From NCBI GenBank assembly GCA_030685025.1, contig JAUXWC010000157.1, forward strand, positions 1 to 52,014: a stretch of 52,014 bases of DNA, read 5' to 3'. This document shows, one piece after another, positions 1 through 7,458 of the stretch. The notes under the pieces are model-generated. The model was not told the origin of the DNA, made no database searches, and was given only the letters and a program-made list of their open reading frames with translations. The stretch comes from Rhodoferax sp. Lineage in GTDB: Bacteria; Pseudomonadota; Gammaproteobacteria; Burkholderiales; Burkholderiaceae_C. Position 1 is the first letter of the stretch; the number at the start of each line of letters is the position of its first letter. The translations under genes and the position numbers were made by a program.

Positions 1-137
1 ATCACAACGACGCCGAGCGACAAGCAAAAGCGTGCACTCGAATTGATCGGTCAGATCAAAATGTAGACAGAACGTGGAAGCAAAAAATCCGGGTGATTCA
101 GAGGGAAAACTCGCATTTTTTGGGGAGGAACTTCAGC

Positions 138-1271
138 TTAACGCAGCCATTGCAGCCAGGCACCGTGCGGATGCGACCACGCCAGCGCACGCTGGCGCAC
201 CGCGCGGTTGACGGTGCTGACCTCACACCACAACGTGACGCCGCTGGAATCAAACGGCTGCGTCTCGGGCAGCGCCAAGCCCGATGGGCGCAGGCAAGGC
301 GTCTCGGCCGATACCCACACCACCCCGCGCTCGCGCACCAGCGTATTCATCACGCACTCATGGTGCGCCCGCTCGGCGTCGCTGAGGTAACAAAGAACCC
401 AACTGTTCAACACCACCGGTTGCACGCCCTGCGGCAGCCCATCGAGCCAGGCGCCCACGCAATCAACACTGGAGGTGGTGGTCCTCAGAACCCGCCAACC
501 GTGCTCGCGAGCCATTCGCAGCGCCAAGCGCAAGCGTTGCTGGCGCAACGTATCACACGGCCAGACGCAGGCATGTAACCAGCGGGTGGCGTCGGTGTCG
601 TGCACGTCCACCGGCATCGGATCGAGTCCCCAACGGTGCGCCAGACGCCACCCGCCGTCCACGACCGTCAGGCCCTCAAGCGGGTTGCCTTCGCCTCGCA
701 AGTGACAGGGCAACTGCGGCACCTCGGGCTGGGGCTTACTGCCAACCACCTGTTCTCTGCCTTCACGCTGGTAACACAGGGTGTAGGCATCCACCCCCAG
801 ATTCAGCCCGGCGCTGCTGCCAAGGTCCATCAAGGCCAGCGGCGCGCCGTGATGCGCTTGAGCGATGTGCGCAAGCACCGGCCAGAGCACCGCACAACGC
901 CCGATCTCGTTGGTCTGCGTATGGCGAGTGCGAAGATGCGACTCAATTTGCCGCTGTTGAAGCGCCACGAAATCGTGCAGCACGGCGGACAAGTCGGCAT
1001 CGACGGCGCGCTGGCCGCCAACACTCGGAAAGTAATCACACAGCCCATGCGACACGCCCGCCAATACGCGCTCGTGAATGGCCGCCAGCAGCAAATTGGG
1101 GCGTCGCTGCTCCGGCCGGGTCAGCAGGCACAACTTGAGCAAGTCAGGCGACTGGGCCACCACGCGACAGATCGCCACGTAGAGCGGATCCTGGGTGCAC
1201 TCCGCGTCCGCAAATCGTCGCCATTCATCGGCCAGGACCTGTAGCGCTTGGAAGTCTGGAGCATGTGTCAT
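138..1271 (-). CDS. DUF2332 family protein
   Basis: A 377-residue protein that I recognise as the DUF2332 family, whose biochemical role is not established. A Gly-rich segment, GSSAGLNL at about residues 151-158, follows a hydrophobic strand and resembles a nucleotide- or SAM-type loop; that is only suggestive. No signal peptide or membrane segment is visible. The ATG at 1271 lies inside a 12-bp palindrome shared with the divergent Crp/Fnr gene, so the two may be co-regulated. Family assignment is fairly sure; function is unknown. Confidence 0.8.
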   Translation of the reverse strand: MTHAPDFQALQVLADEWRRFADAECTQDPLYVAICRVVAQSPDLLKLCLLTRPEQRRPNLLLAAIHERVLAGVSHGLCDYFPSVGGQRAVDADLSAVLHDFVALQQRQIESHLRTRHTQTNEIGRCAVLWPVLAHIAQAHHGAPLALMDLGSSAGLNLGVDAYTLCYQREGREQVVGSKPQPEVPQLPCHLRGEGNPLEGLTVVDGGWRLAHRWGLDPMPVDVHDTDATRWLHACVWPCDTLRQQRLRLALRMAREHGWRVLRTTTSSVDCVGAWLDGLPQGVQPVVLNSWVLCYLSDAERAHHECVMNTLVRERGVVWVSAETPCLRPSGLALPETQPFDSSGVTLWCEVSTVNRAVRQRALAWSHPHGAWLQWLR

Positions 1272-1310
1272 GACACAAGCTTAATGTGGCACGGACCGAC
1301 ACAGTGTCGG
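1265..1310. promoter_or_regulatory. Two palindromes in the DUF2332 / Crp-Fnr divergent promoter
   Basis: GTGTCATGACAC at 1265-1276 is a perfect 12-bp palindrome overlapping the DUF2332 start codon. CCGACACAGTGTCGG at 1296-1310 is a perfect 7-1-7 palindrome 17 bp before the preferred start of the regulator. Both are built from GTGTC/GACAC half-sites, as expected for two operators of one dimeric regulator. That the neighbouring Crp/Fnr protein binds them is inference. Confidence 0.5.
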
Positions 1311-1327
1311 ATCGCCGACAATTGACC

Positions 1328-2071
1328 ATGGCCATCGATCTGCGCCTTGCCCTGGAGACCACCTTGCTGCGCGCCGCGCCTTGCCCGCCGCCCAACCTCC
1401 AACAGTGGTGCCGCCTGCTGCCATTGCTGCGGGTACGGCGTTTGGCCACTGGCGGCGTGCTGTTCGCGCAGGGTCAACACGTCGACGCGTTCTATGCCGT
1501 GCTCAAGGGTGAGGTCGAGGCCCGCTTCACCGCGATCGACGGTGCCGTCTCGGTAATCGAGCGCGTGACACCGCCAAGACTGTTCGGTCTGGCGGCATTC
1601 GCCAGTCGGCAAGCCAGCCGCTATGAAGCGCTCGCAACTCGACCCAGTCACGTGCTCGTGATCGGTCAGTCTGCCTACACCATCCTGATGGACGAAGCAC
1701 CCGGTTTCGCACGGGCCTTGATGACCCACTTTGCCGACCGCTATGGCGGTACCCTGCGGCTGCTGGCAGCGGCGCGCCATGGAACAGCCTCAGAACGGCT
1801 GGGCCTGGCGCTGGAACAACTGTTGGTCGAGCGGGGCGACAACGCAGCCGGCACGCTGGTAAACATGTTCGTCGGCGGCACTGCCAGCGAGATGGCCCGC
1901 CCGGTCATCGGTTGGTACAAGCTCAAGGCCACGCAATCAGAATTGGCCACGTTGGCCGATGTCTCGCGCCAAACGGCAAATCTCTGGCTACAACAACGCG
2001 TGCGCGACGGCACAGTGCGACTCACGTACGGCGCACTGTGGGTGCCTTCTCGGCTGACCACACTGGCTTGA
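1328..2071 (+). CDS. Crp/Fnr family transcriptional regulator
   Basis: A 247-residue cytoplasmic regulator with an N-terminal cyclic-nucleotide-binding-like barrel (about residues 30-140), a dimerisation helix and a C-terminal winged helix-turn-helix (about 200-230, motif ATQSELATLADVSRQTANLW). No cluster of N-terminal cysteines is seen, so it is not a classical Fe-S Fnr. I chose the ATG at 1328. A GTG at 1286 would add 14 residues but would place the palindrome at 1296-1310 inside the coding sequence; neither start has a strong ribosome-binding site. It is divergent from the DUF2332 gene. The ligand cannot be read from the sequence. Confidence 0.85.
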   Translation: MAIDLRLALETTLLRAAPCPPPNLQQWCRLLPLLRVRRLATGGVLFAQGQHVDAFYAVLKGEVEARFTAIDGAVSVIERVTPPRLFGLAAFASRQASRYEALATRPSHVLVIGQSAYTILMDEAPGFARALMTHFADRYGGTLRLLAAARHGTASERLGLALEQLLVERGDNAAGTLVNMFVGGTASEMARPVIGWYKLKATQSELATLADVSRQTANLWLQQRVRDGTVRLTYGALWVPSRLTTLA

Positions 2072-2166
2072 GCGTGAGTGAGACCGTGTGATTGCAAGCC
2101 ACCCGTGCCGGTTCGCCACCGAACACAGCGTCGCCGACGACAAGCGTGCCACTATGTGGCGCACGT

Positions 2167-3540
2167 TCAAGGCTCGCGCAAATGCCAGGCCTTGGGCCGG
2201 GTGAAAGTCTGGATGCCGTAGGTCGAGAGGGTCAGGCCGATGCCGGAGTCGCCGTAACCGCTCCAGGGCAGGCGTGGGCTGACGCGGTCGCAGCAGTTCC
2301 AGTAGACGCTGCCAGCGTTGATCTGGGCCAACAGCTTCTCGGCGCGTTCGCGGTTCGGCGTGAAGACGCCGGCGGTGAGGCCGTAGCGGGTGTCGTTCAT
2401 AAGGTGCACCGCTTCCTCGTCGCTGGTGACTTTCTGGATGCCAATGATCGGGCCGAAGGACTCTTCGCGCATCAACTCCATGGAATGGTTGACATCGCTG
2501 AACACAGTGGGCTCGTAGCCATTGCCAGGGCCGCTCAGGCGTTTGCCGCCGCACAGCAGCGTGGCGCCCTTGGCCAGGGCGTCGGCCACTTGAGCATCCA
2601 GCACATCGAGCTGCGGTGCGCGGGTGATGGCGCCGATATAGGTGTCGTCCAACATCGGATCGCCGATTTTGAAGCCCTTGACGGTCTCAACAAAATGCGC
2701 CACAAACGCGTCGTAAATGCTGGCGTGCACATAAACACGCTCGACCGAGCAGCAACTTTGCCCGGTGTTGTACATGGCACCGTCGGCCAGGGACTGGGCA
2801 GCGTTCTTGACAGCGGCGTCTTCACACACATAGGTTGGGTCCTTGCCACCCAGTTCGAGCTGCAGCTTGACCATGCGCGGCCCCAGGATGCGGGCAATGC
2901 GCACGCCGGTGGCGTGCGAACCGGTAAAGAACAGACCGTCAATCTCCTGCTCCATCAGGGCCGCACCGACCGAGCCACCCCCCACCAGTGGGATGAACAC
3001 ATCGGACGGCACACCGGCCCCATGCAACAGGCGCGCCATCTCCAGGCCACTCAGGGTGGCAAACTCCGAGGGTTTGTACAGCACTACATTGCCAGTCAGC
3101 AGCGCGGGAACAAAGACATTGCCACCGACAAACCAGGGGTAGTTCCAGGCTGAGATGTTGGCCACCAGACCGAGCGGGGTGTGCTCGATGCGCTCGGTCA
3201 TGCTGCCGTCGTCGAACACGGTCTCGGTTTTCACGCAGGACTCGGCCTGGGAAAGAAAAAAGTCAATGCGACCCAGAAAGCCATTGAGCTCGTTGCGCGA
3301 CATCTGAATTGGCTTGCCGGTCTCGCGGGTCATCACCGCCGCCAACGGTTCGATCTGGGCCTTGACCAGTGCCGCGAAGCGCGCGATGCAGGCCTCGCGC
3401 TCCACCATCGGCGTGGCGCGCCAGCCGGGCAGCGCGGCACGCGCGCGCACCGCCTTGGCGGCGACCGAGTTGTCATCGTCCACCGGCAAGGTGGCAATCA
3501 GTTCGCCGGTGGCGGGGTTGTGAACAAGCAGTGGATTCAT
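2167..3540 (-). CDS. NAD(P)-dependent aldehyde dehydrogenase
   Basis: A 457-residue ALDH-superfamily enzyme. Visible landmarks are the NISAWNYP segment (about 128-135), the general-base region ELGGKDP with Glu229, and the nucleophile region NTGQSCCSVER with Cys263. It would oxidise an aldehyde to an acid in the cytoplasm. The ATG at 3540 is preferred over a TTG at 3555 because an AAGG sequence lies 7 bp upstream of it. It is the last gene of a leftward cluster (ligase, iron ADH, hydrolase, ALDH) with short gaps. In that context the likely substrate is a gamma-glutamylated amino-aldehyde, which is inference. A general succinate-semialdehyde-like role is the alternative. Confidence 0.9.
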   Translation of the reverse strand: MNPLLVHNPATGELIATLPVDDDNSVAAKAVRARAALPGWRATPMVEREACIARFAALVKAQIEPLAAVMTRETGKPIQMSRNELNGFLGRIDFFLSQAESCVKTETVFDDGSMTERIEHTPLGLVANISAWNYPWFVGGNVFVPALLTGNVVLYKPSEFATLSGLEMARLLHGAGVPSDVFIPLVGGGSVGAALMEQEIDGLFFTGSHATGVRIARILGPRMVKLQLELGGKDPTYVCEDAAVKNAAQSLADGAMYNTGQSCCSVERVYVHASIYDAFVAHFVETVKGFKIGDPMLDDTYIGAITRAPQLDVLDAQVADALAKGATLLCGGKRLSGPGNGYEPTVFSDVNHSMELMREESFGPIIGIQKVTSDEEAVHLMNDTRYGLTAGVFTPNRERAEKLLAQINAGSVYWNCCDRVSPRLPWSGYGDSGIGLTLSTYGIQTFTRPKAWHLREP

Positions 3541-3584
3541 GGGATTGCCTTGCAAGAGTTAGTTCGGGTGCGGCGTGTCGAGGC

Positions 3585-4382
3585 TCAAACTGGCCGGCTG
3601 GCGCGGGCTGCGGCAAGAAAGTCTGCCAGGATCGGCGCGTCATCGAGCGTGCCGTACTCCAGCCTGTGGAACTCCGGGTGCCACTGCACGCCGGCCACCC
3701 AGGCGGGGCCACTGTGGCGAATCGCCTCCACGGTACCGTCGTCAGGGCAACGCGCTTCCACTACAAAGTTGGGTGCCAGATCCTTGACGCACTGGTGGTG
3801 CACGCTGTTGATCTTGTTGCTCGCGCCACCGAGCAAGGAAGCGAGCCGCGTATCGGGCACCAAGTTCACGGTGTGAAAGTTCTGGTCGTACACGTCCGCG
3901 TCGCGGTGCGTTAGTGCATCCGGGCGTTGGGTCGGGATGTCCTGCACCAGCGTGCCGCCAAAAGCCACGTTGATCAGTTGCATGCCCCGGCAGATACCAA
4001 ATACTGGCTTGCCCGCCGCCACGAAGGCGTTGACCAGCGCGATCTCGTACTTATCACGTCCCGCGTCGCCTTGCCACCGGGCGTCGATCGGCTCCTCCTG
4101 GTAACTGCCTGGCCACAGGTCAGCGCCACCGTGTAACACCAGGCCGTCGAGCCACTGCGCGTAATCGGCCAGGCCCACACCATCGCCCTCGCCGGTGAAG
4201 TGCTTGGCACCGGTGACATCCCCAACGGGCGAAGGGATCATCACCGGCAGCGCGCCGCCCGACATCACCCAGTGCGGCACCGATTGCTCGACATACTGCA
4301 AGGTCTTCTTGGCGAAAGCCGAGCGCGCCGGATCGGGGTAAAGAAAGCAGGCGCTGATGCCAATCTTGAGACGGTCCGTCAT
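3585..4382 (-). CDS. Gamma-glutamyl-gamma-aminobutyrate hydrolase-like (PuuD family, peptidase C26)
   Basis: A 265-residue class I glutamine-amidotransferase-fold hydrolase. The nucleophile Cys131 sits in GICRGMQL and the His-Glu pair is in VQWHPEF (His235, Glu237), so the triad is complete. Family members cleave gamma-glutamyl amides to free glutamate. The ATG at 4382 has GGGAG 6 bp upstream; a TTG one codon earlier is less likely. It lies 44 bp before the aldehyde dehydrogenase and 21 bp after the iron ADH, in an apparent operon. I place it as the last step of a gamma-glutamylation pathway, removing glutamate from the oxidised product. Confidence 0.88.
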   Translation of the reverse strand: MTDRLKIGISACFLYPDPARSAFAKKTLQYVEQSVPHWVMSGGALPVMIPSPVGDVTGAKHFTGEGDGVGLADYAQWLDGLVLHGGADLWPGSYQEEPIDARWQGDAGRDKYEIALVNAFVAAGKPVFGICRGMQLINVAFGGTLVQDIPTQRPDALTHRDADVYDQNFHTVNLVPDTRLASLLGGASNKINSVHHQCVKDLAPNFVVEARCPDDGTVEAIRHSGPAWVAGVQWHPEFHRLEYGTLDDAPILADFLAAARASRPV

Positions 4383-4403
4383 CAATCGCTCCCGCTCTGG
4401 CGA

Positions 4404-5531
4404 TTACATCGCCGCCTTGAAAAGGGCTTCAAAGTCCGCTGCCGTGCAAGGGCGCGGATTGGTCTGGTGGCAGATGTCAGCGGTGGCCACTTCGACCAGC
4501 CGCCCCAGGTGCTCCGGCTTGACGCCATGCGACGCCAAGGTGCCGGTGATGCCCACGTTGCGCTTGAGCGCGCGCAGCCAGGGCACCAGTGCGCGACCGC
4601 CACCGAGCACGCCACACACATGGGCCAGCTCGTCGAACTTGGCTGGTGCGCTGGCCAGGTTCCAGGCCATCACGGTGTCTATCATCAGGGCGTTGGCCAG
4701 GCCATGGTGCAGGTCGCACACTGCCCCCAGGGCGTGCGCGCAGGAGTGCACGGCGCCCAGGTCCTTCTGGAAAGCGATGGCGCCCATCATCGAGGCCATC
4801 ATCATGTCACTGCGCGCCTGGAGGTTGCCCGGCTCCTTCACCGCCGTCACCAAGGCTGCCGCCGCAATGCGTGCACCCTCCAGGGCAATGCCGTCGCACA
4901 GCGGGTGGTAGGCCGGCGACAGGTAGCTCTCGATGTTGTGCGTAAGCGCATCCATGCCGGTGGCCGCAGTCACATGAGCCGGCAGGCCCAGTGTCAGTTC
5001 CGGGTCGGCAAACACGATCCGGGCCAGAATCTTGGGGCTGAACACCACACGCTTGAGGTGGGTATCGTTCTCGCTCACCACGCTGGAGCGCCCCACTTCC
5101 GAGCCGGTACCCGAAGTGGTGGGCATGGCCACAAAATACGGCAGCGCATTGACGATCGGCCGCACCTGCGGGTGGTCCCAGACGTATTCCAGGATGTCAC
5201 CCTCGTGGGTGGCGGCCAAGCCAACAACCTTGGCCACGTCCAGCGCGGCGCCGCCGCCAAAACCAATCACACAATCGGCGTTGTGCGCCTTATAGGCCGC
5301 CGCGCCATCCATCACCTGGCTGCAGGTGGGGTTGCCGAACACCCCGGAAAACACCGCCACGTCCAGGCCGGACAAATGACTGATGAACTCCGACAACACT
5401 GGCAGCGCGCCCAGCGCCTTGTCGGTCACGATCAGCGGGCGCTTCAACCCCTGCTCCAGCAGATGGGCTGCAACCAATTTGCGCGCGCCAGCGCCGAACC
5501 TGATGGGGGTGGGAAAGGAGAAACTGTACAT
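4404..5531 (-). CDS. Iron-containing (group III) alcohol dehydrogenase
   Basis: A 375-residue protein with the NAD-binding GGGAALD loop (92-98) and GTGSEV (141-146). The full metal-ligand set of the family is Asp194, His198, His262 and His276, aligned with FucO by the 14-residue spacing of the last two. It would interconvert an alcohol and an aldehyde. It starts at the ATG at 5531, only 20 bp from the inner edge of the inserted IS, so its native promoter or leader has been separated from it. With the downstream hydrolase and ALDH it forms an oxidation module; the substrate is probably a gamma-glutamyl-amino alcohol (inference). Confidence 0.92.
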   Translation of the reverse strand: MYSFSFPTPIRFGAGARKLVAAHLLEQGLKRPLIVTDKALGALPVLSEFISHLSGLDVAVFSGVFGNPTCSQVMDGAAAYKAHNADCVIGFGGGAALDVAKVVGLAATHEGDILEYVWDHPQVRPIVNALPYFVAMPTTSGTGSEVGRSSVVSENDTHLKRVVFSPKILARIVFADPELTLGLPAHVTAATGMDALTHNIESYLSPAYHPLCDGIALEGARIAAAALVTAVKEPGNLQARSDMMMASMMGAIAFQKDLGAVHSCAHALGAVCDLHHGLANALMIDTVMAWNLASAPAKFDELAHVCGVLGGGRALVPWLRALKRNVGITGTLASHGVKPEHLGRLVEVATADICHQTNPRPCTAADFEALFKAAM

Positions 5532-5543
5532 AGAGGTCCGTCT

Positions 5544-5576
5544 TAAGGAAACCTGATTAGCAACAATGTTCAGCCA
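5544..5576. repeat. Left target-site duplication and terminal inverted repeat of the IS
   Basis: TAAGGAAA at 5544-5551 is the left copy of an 8-bp direct repeat. It is followed at 5552-5576 by a 25-bp inverted repeat beginning CCTGATTAGCAACAATG, which matches 6578-6602 perfectly on the opposite strand. Confidence 0.95.
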
Positions 5577-6602
5577 CCATCCGAATCGAGCGCTGGGAGT
5601 GCGGAGCGCACTGTGCGGCCGCTACCAGCAGGCGTTTGGTCAGCGTCTTGAGATCGAATCTGCGGTTGAATCGGTAGGCAAAGGCACCCAGATATTGCTC
5701 GGCGTATTTTCTAAAGCCGAAACTGTGATAACTACCGCTCAAACTGGTCTTGAGGTTACCCAGCACCGTGTTGATCCACTGCAACTCTGGCACCTCCTTG
5801 GGCTTACGTCCAGCCACGACGGTGCATTCATGGGTGCAGCCGGCTTGCGTCACCGCGCTGAAACAAGCCAAGCCGTCAGAGTAGACCGTGCTGCCCGGAG
5901 CAAGACTCTTACTGGCCCAATCTGCAATGGCTTTGAGTTTGAAACCTGCCACCGGGCTGAGCTTGACACGCAAAGGATGACCCTCATCCGTGAGGGAGAC
6001 GGCCGCTACAAAGGCAACCTTGTTCTCAGAGCCACGCCCGACCTTGCCGCCGCTGCGCTCGCCGCCCAAATAAGCATCATCAACCTGGACTTTGCCACTG
6101 AGCGTATAGCGGGCTTCACGCTCAGTCATGGCTTGCATCAGTTTGTGGTGTACCAACCAGGCTGTTGGATAGCTCACCCCCAGATGGCGTTTGAGCGAGA
6201 GTGCCGACAGGCCAGTCTTGGCCTGGCTGATGAGGTAAATCGCCAAAAACCATGTCGTCAGAGGCAACTTTGTCGATTGAAAGACGGTGCCAGCGGTCAG
6301 CGAGGTTTGATGCCGACAGGCGTTGCACTGAAACACCTTGTGGGTGCCAGTGCGCAAGACGCAGTGTGCAGCACCGGCGCAGTCTGGACAACGAAAACCA
6401 TCGGGCCAACGCGCCTGCTCCAACGCCTGCGAGCAAAGCGCCTCGGTGGCAAAGAGCTTGAGGAACTCCGGCATAGACAAGCCGGGTTGAAACTGGATGC
6501 GGTTCATGGCCATGGCACTGCTCCCCAAAGTGAACGATGGGTGCAGGTTAGACCGGGCGGGGCTCACCACGTGAGCTTGGCTGAACATTGTTGCTAATCA
6601 GG
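5552..6602 (-). mobile_element. Complete IS1595-family insertion sequence (1051 bp)
   Basis: The element has perfect 25-bp terminal inverted repeats (5552-5576 and 6578-6602), a single transposase gene filling it, and an exact 8-bp target duplication TAAGGAAA on both sides (5544-5551 and 6603-6610). An 8-bp duplication is typical of the IS1595 family. The intact ends and duplication imply a recent insertion. Removing the IS and one duplication copy would leave the PIN-toxin stop about 80 bp or less before the iron-ADH start, so the insertion split a leftward gene cluster. Confidence 0.95.
5557..6513 (-). CDS. IS1595-family transposase (DDE/DDN type)
   Basis: About 318 residues from the chosen ATG. 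The N-terminal zinc ribbon is visible as CPDC near residue 40 and CNAC further on. The ISXO2-like DDE domain begins at the segment VQVDDAYLGGER, followed by STVYSDGLACF and a C-terminal HSFGFRKYAEQYLGAFAYRFN. The ATG at 6513 is preferred because GGGGAG lies 7 bp upstream. A longer reading frame extends to 6588, inside the right inverted repeat, and is unlikely to be the real start. The stop codon region lies in the left inverted repeat. It looks intact and so potentially active. Confidence 0.93.
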   Translation of the reverse strand: MAMNRIQFQPGLSMPEFLKLFATEALCSQALEQARWPDGFRCPDCAGAAHCVLRTGTHKVFQCNACRHQTSLTAGTVFQSTKLPLTTWFLAIYLISQAKTGLSALSLKRHLGVSYPTAWLVHHKLMQAMTEREARYTLSGKVQVDDAYLGGERSGGKVGRGSENKVAFVAAVSLTDEGHPLRVKLSPVAGFKLKAIADWASKSLAPGSTVYSDGLACFSAVTQAGCTHECTVVAGRKPKEVPELQWINTVLGNLKTSLSGSYHSFGFRKYAEQYLGAFAYRFNRRFDLKTLTKRLLVAAAQCAPHSQRSIRMVAEHCC

Positions 6603-6610
6603 TAAGGAAA
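6578..6610. repeat. Right terminal inverted repeat and target-site duplication of the IS
   Basis: 6578-6602 is the exact inverted copy of 5552-5576. It is followed by the right copy of the 8-bp duplication TAAGGAAA at 6603-6610. Confidence 0.95.
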
Positions 6611-6626
6611 TGACTGGCCGTGGCGC

Positions 6627-7073
6627 TCAGGCGCCAGCGGCGTGCCGCAAGACCTTGAGGTCCAGGCTTGGCACGTCGTCGAAGTCTTTGCGGTTGTAGG
6701 TAATGAGTCGCAACTTGTGCTGGATCGCCTGGGCCGCCAGCCAGATGTCTTGCACCCGATGGGCGGGCGACCCTCGACCGGCCTGCACCAGTGCGACGGC
6801 GAGTTTGCCAAAAACCTCGCCGGTGGCGCCATCAATGGGCAATATCACCTTCTCGCGCAAGCGTTGCACCGTGGCGCGGCGACGTTGCCGCACATGCTCC
6901 TCAGGCGGGTACTCTGCCGCCTGGGCCAGTTCCGCAATCGAGACCGGTGAGCCATAAACCGGCGCACTACCGATGATGCTGGCCAGGTCCGCGGCCGACA
7001 AACGGCCGCGCTCCACCTCCACCCAAATGCAGGTGTCCACCAGATACCCAGAGGGTGCCTTCTTCACTGCCAT
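6627..7073 (-). CDS. PIN-domain toxin (VapC-like ribonuclease)
   Basis: A 148-residue PIN-fold protein. The acidic residues of the family are visible: Asp in YLVDTCIW near the N-terminus, Glu in SIAELAQ, and Asp in HRVQDIWLAAQA, with a further Asp in the NRKDFDD segment. The fold is used by VapC-type toxins that cut RNA. It overlaps the upstream Phd-like antitoxin gene by 10 bp, so the two are translationally coupled. The pair lies inside a catabolic gene cluster, between the gamma-glutamyl ligase and the iron ADH. The RNA target is unknown. Confidence 0.88.
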   Translation of the reverse strand: MAVKKAPSGYLVDTCIWVEVERGRLSAADLASIIGSAPVYGSPVSIAELAQAAEYPPEEHVRQRRRATVQRLREKVILPIDGATGEVFGKLAVALVQAGRGSPAHRVQDIWLAAQAIQHKLRLITYNRKDFDDVPSLDLKVLRHAAGA

Positions 7074-7339
7074 GGATCTTGTGCCTTGGCCGTCAAGCCA
7101 CCCCTGAGCGATTTGCCAACGCGTTGGATGTCGGCCAGCCAGTCATCCTTGACCGTGCCTTCGAGCGGGCGGTACAAGTCACCAAAGGCCTCCATCGCCG
7201 TTTGGCGGGGCAACTGCGGCACCACGGCCGCCACCTGCTTGTGGTTGCGTACGATGGAAATGGTGATGCCTTGATGCTCGACCTGATCAAGCATCTGGCT
7301 GAAGTTGCGAGCGAATTCGGTTGCGGTCACGGCGTGCAT
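7064..7339 (-). CDS. Phd/YefM-family antitoxin
   Basis: A 91-residue protein starting MHAVTATEFARNFSQMLDQV, the classic Phd/YefM N-terminal DNA-binding fold, followed by the strand ITISIVRNHKQVAAVVP. The C-terminal part should wrap the PIN toxin encoded next. It overlaps the toxin by 10 bp. Family members repress their own promoter; the roughly 120 bp between this start and the ligase stop are AT-richer and hold a REP-like hairpin, but I see no convincing operator. Confidence 0.88.
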   Translation of the reverse strand: MHAVTATEFARNFSQMLDQVEHQGITISIVRNHKQVAAVVPQLPRQTAMEAFGDLYRPLEGTVKDDWLADIQRVGKSLRGGLTAKAQDPWQ

Positions 7340-7403
7340 AGGGGTTTTTTCTGAAAATCTGATCCAATCTGATTGAAACAGATTTTAGCAAATCCTCGCA
7401 AGC

Positions 7404-7450
7404 GGTTGGGGACAGAGCAATACTCACTTCGTGTAGTTTTGGTCTGTCCC
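7404..7450. repeat. REP-like hairpin (GGGACAGA ... TCTGTCCC)
   Basis: The arms GGGACAGA (7409-7416) and TCTGTCCC (7443-7450) form a perfect 8-bp inverted repeat with a 26-nt loop, preceded by CGGTT. The layout GGTTGGGGxCAGAGCA matches the element at 44546-44581, so both belong to one dispersed family. It sits just after the ligase gene on the minus strand and could also act in mRNA stability or termination. Confidence 0.6.
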
Positions 7451-7458
7451 ACAATGTC

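Noticed and set aside
5557-6588. Transposase start at 6588 inside the right inverted repeat
   Set aside because: The ATG at 6513 has a strong GGGGAG ribosome-binding site and gives the usual family length.
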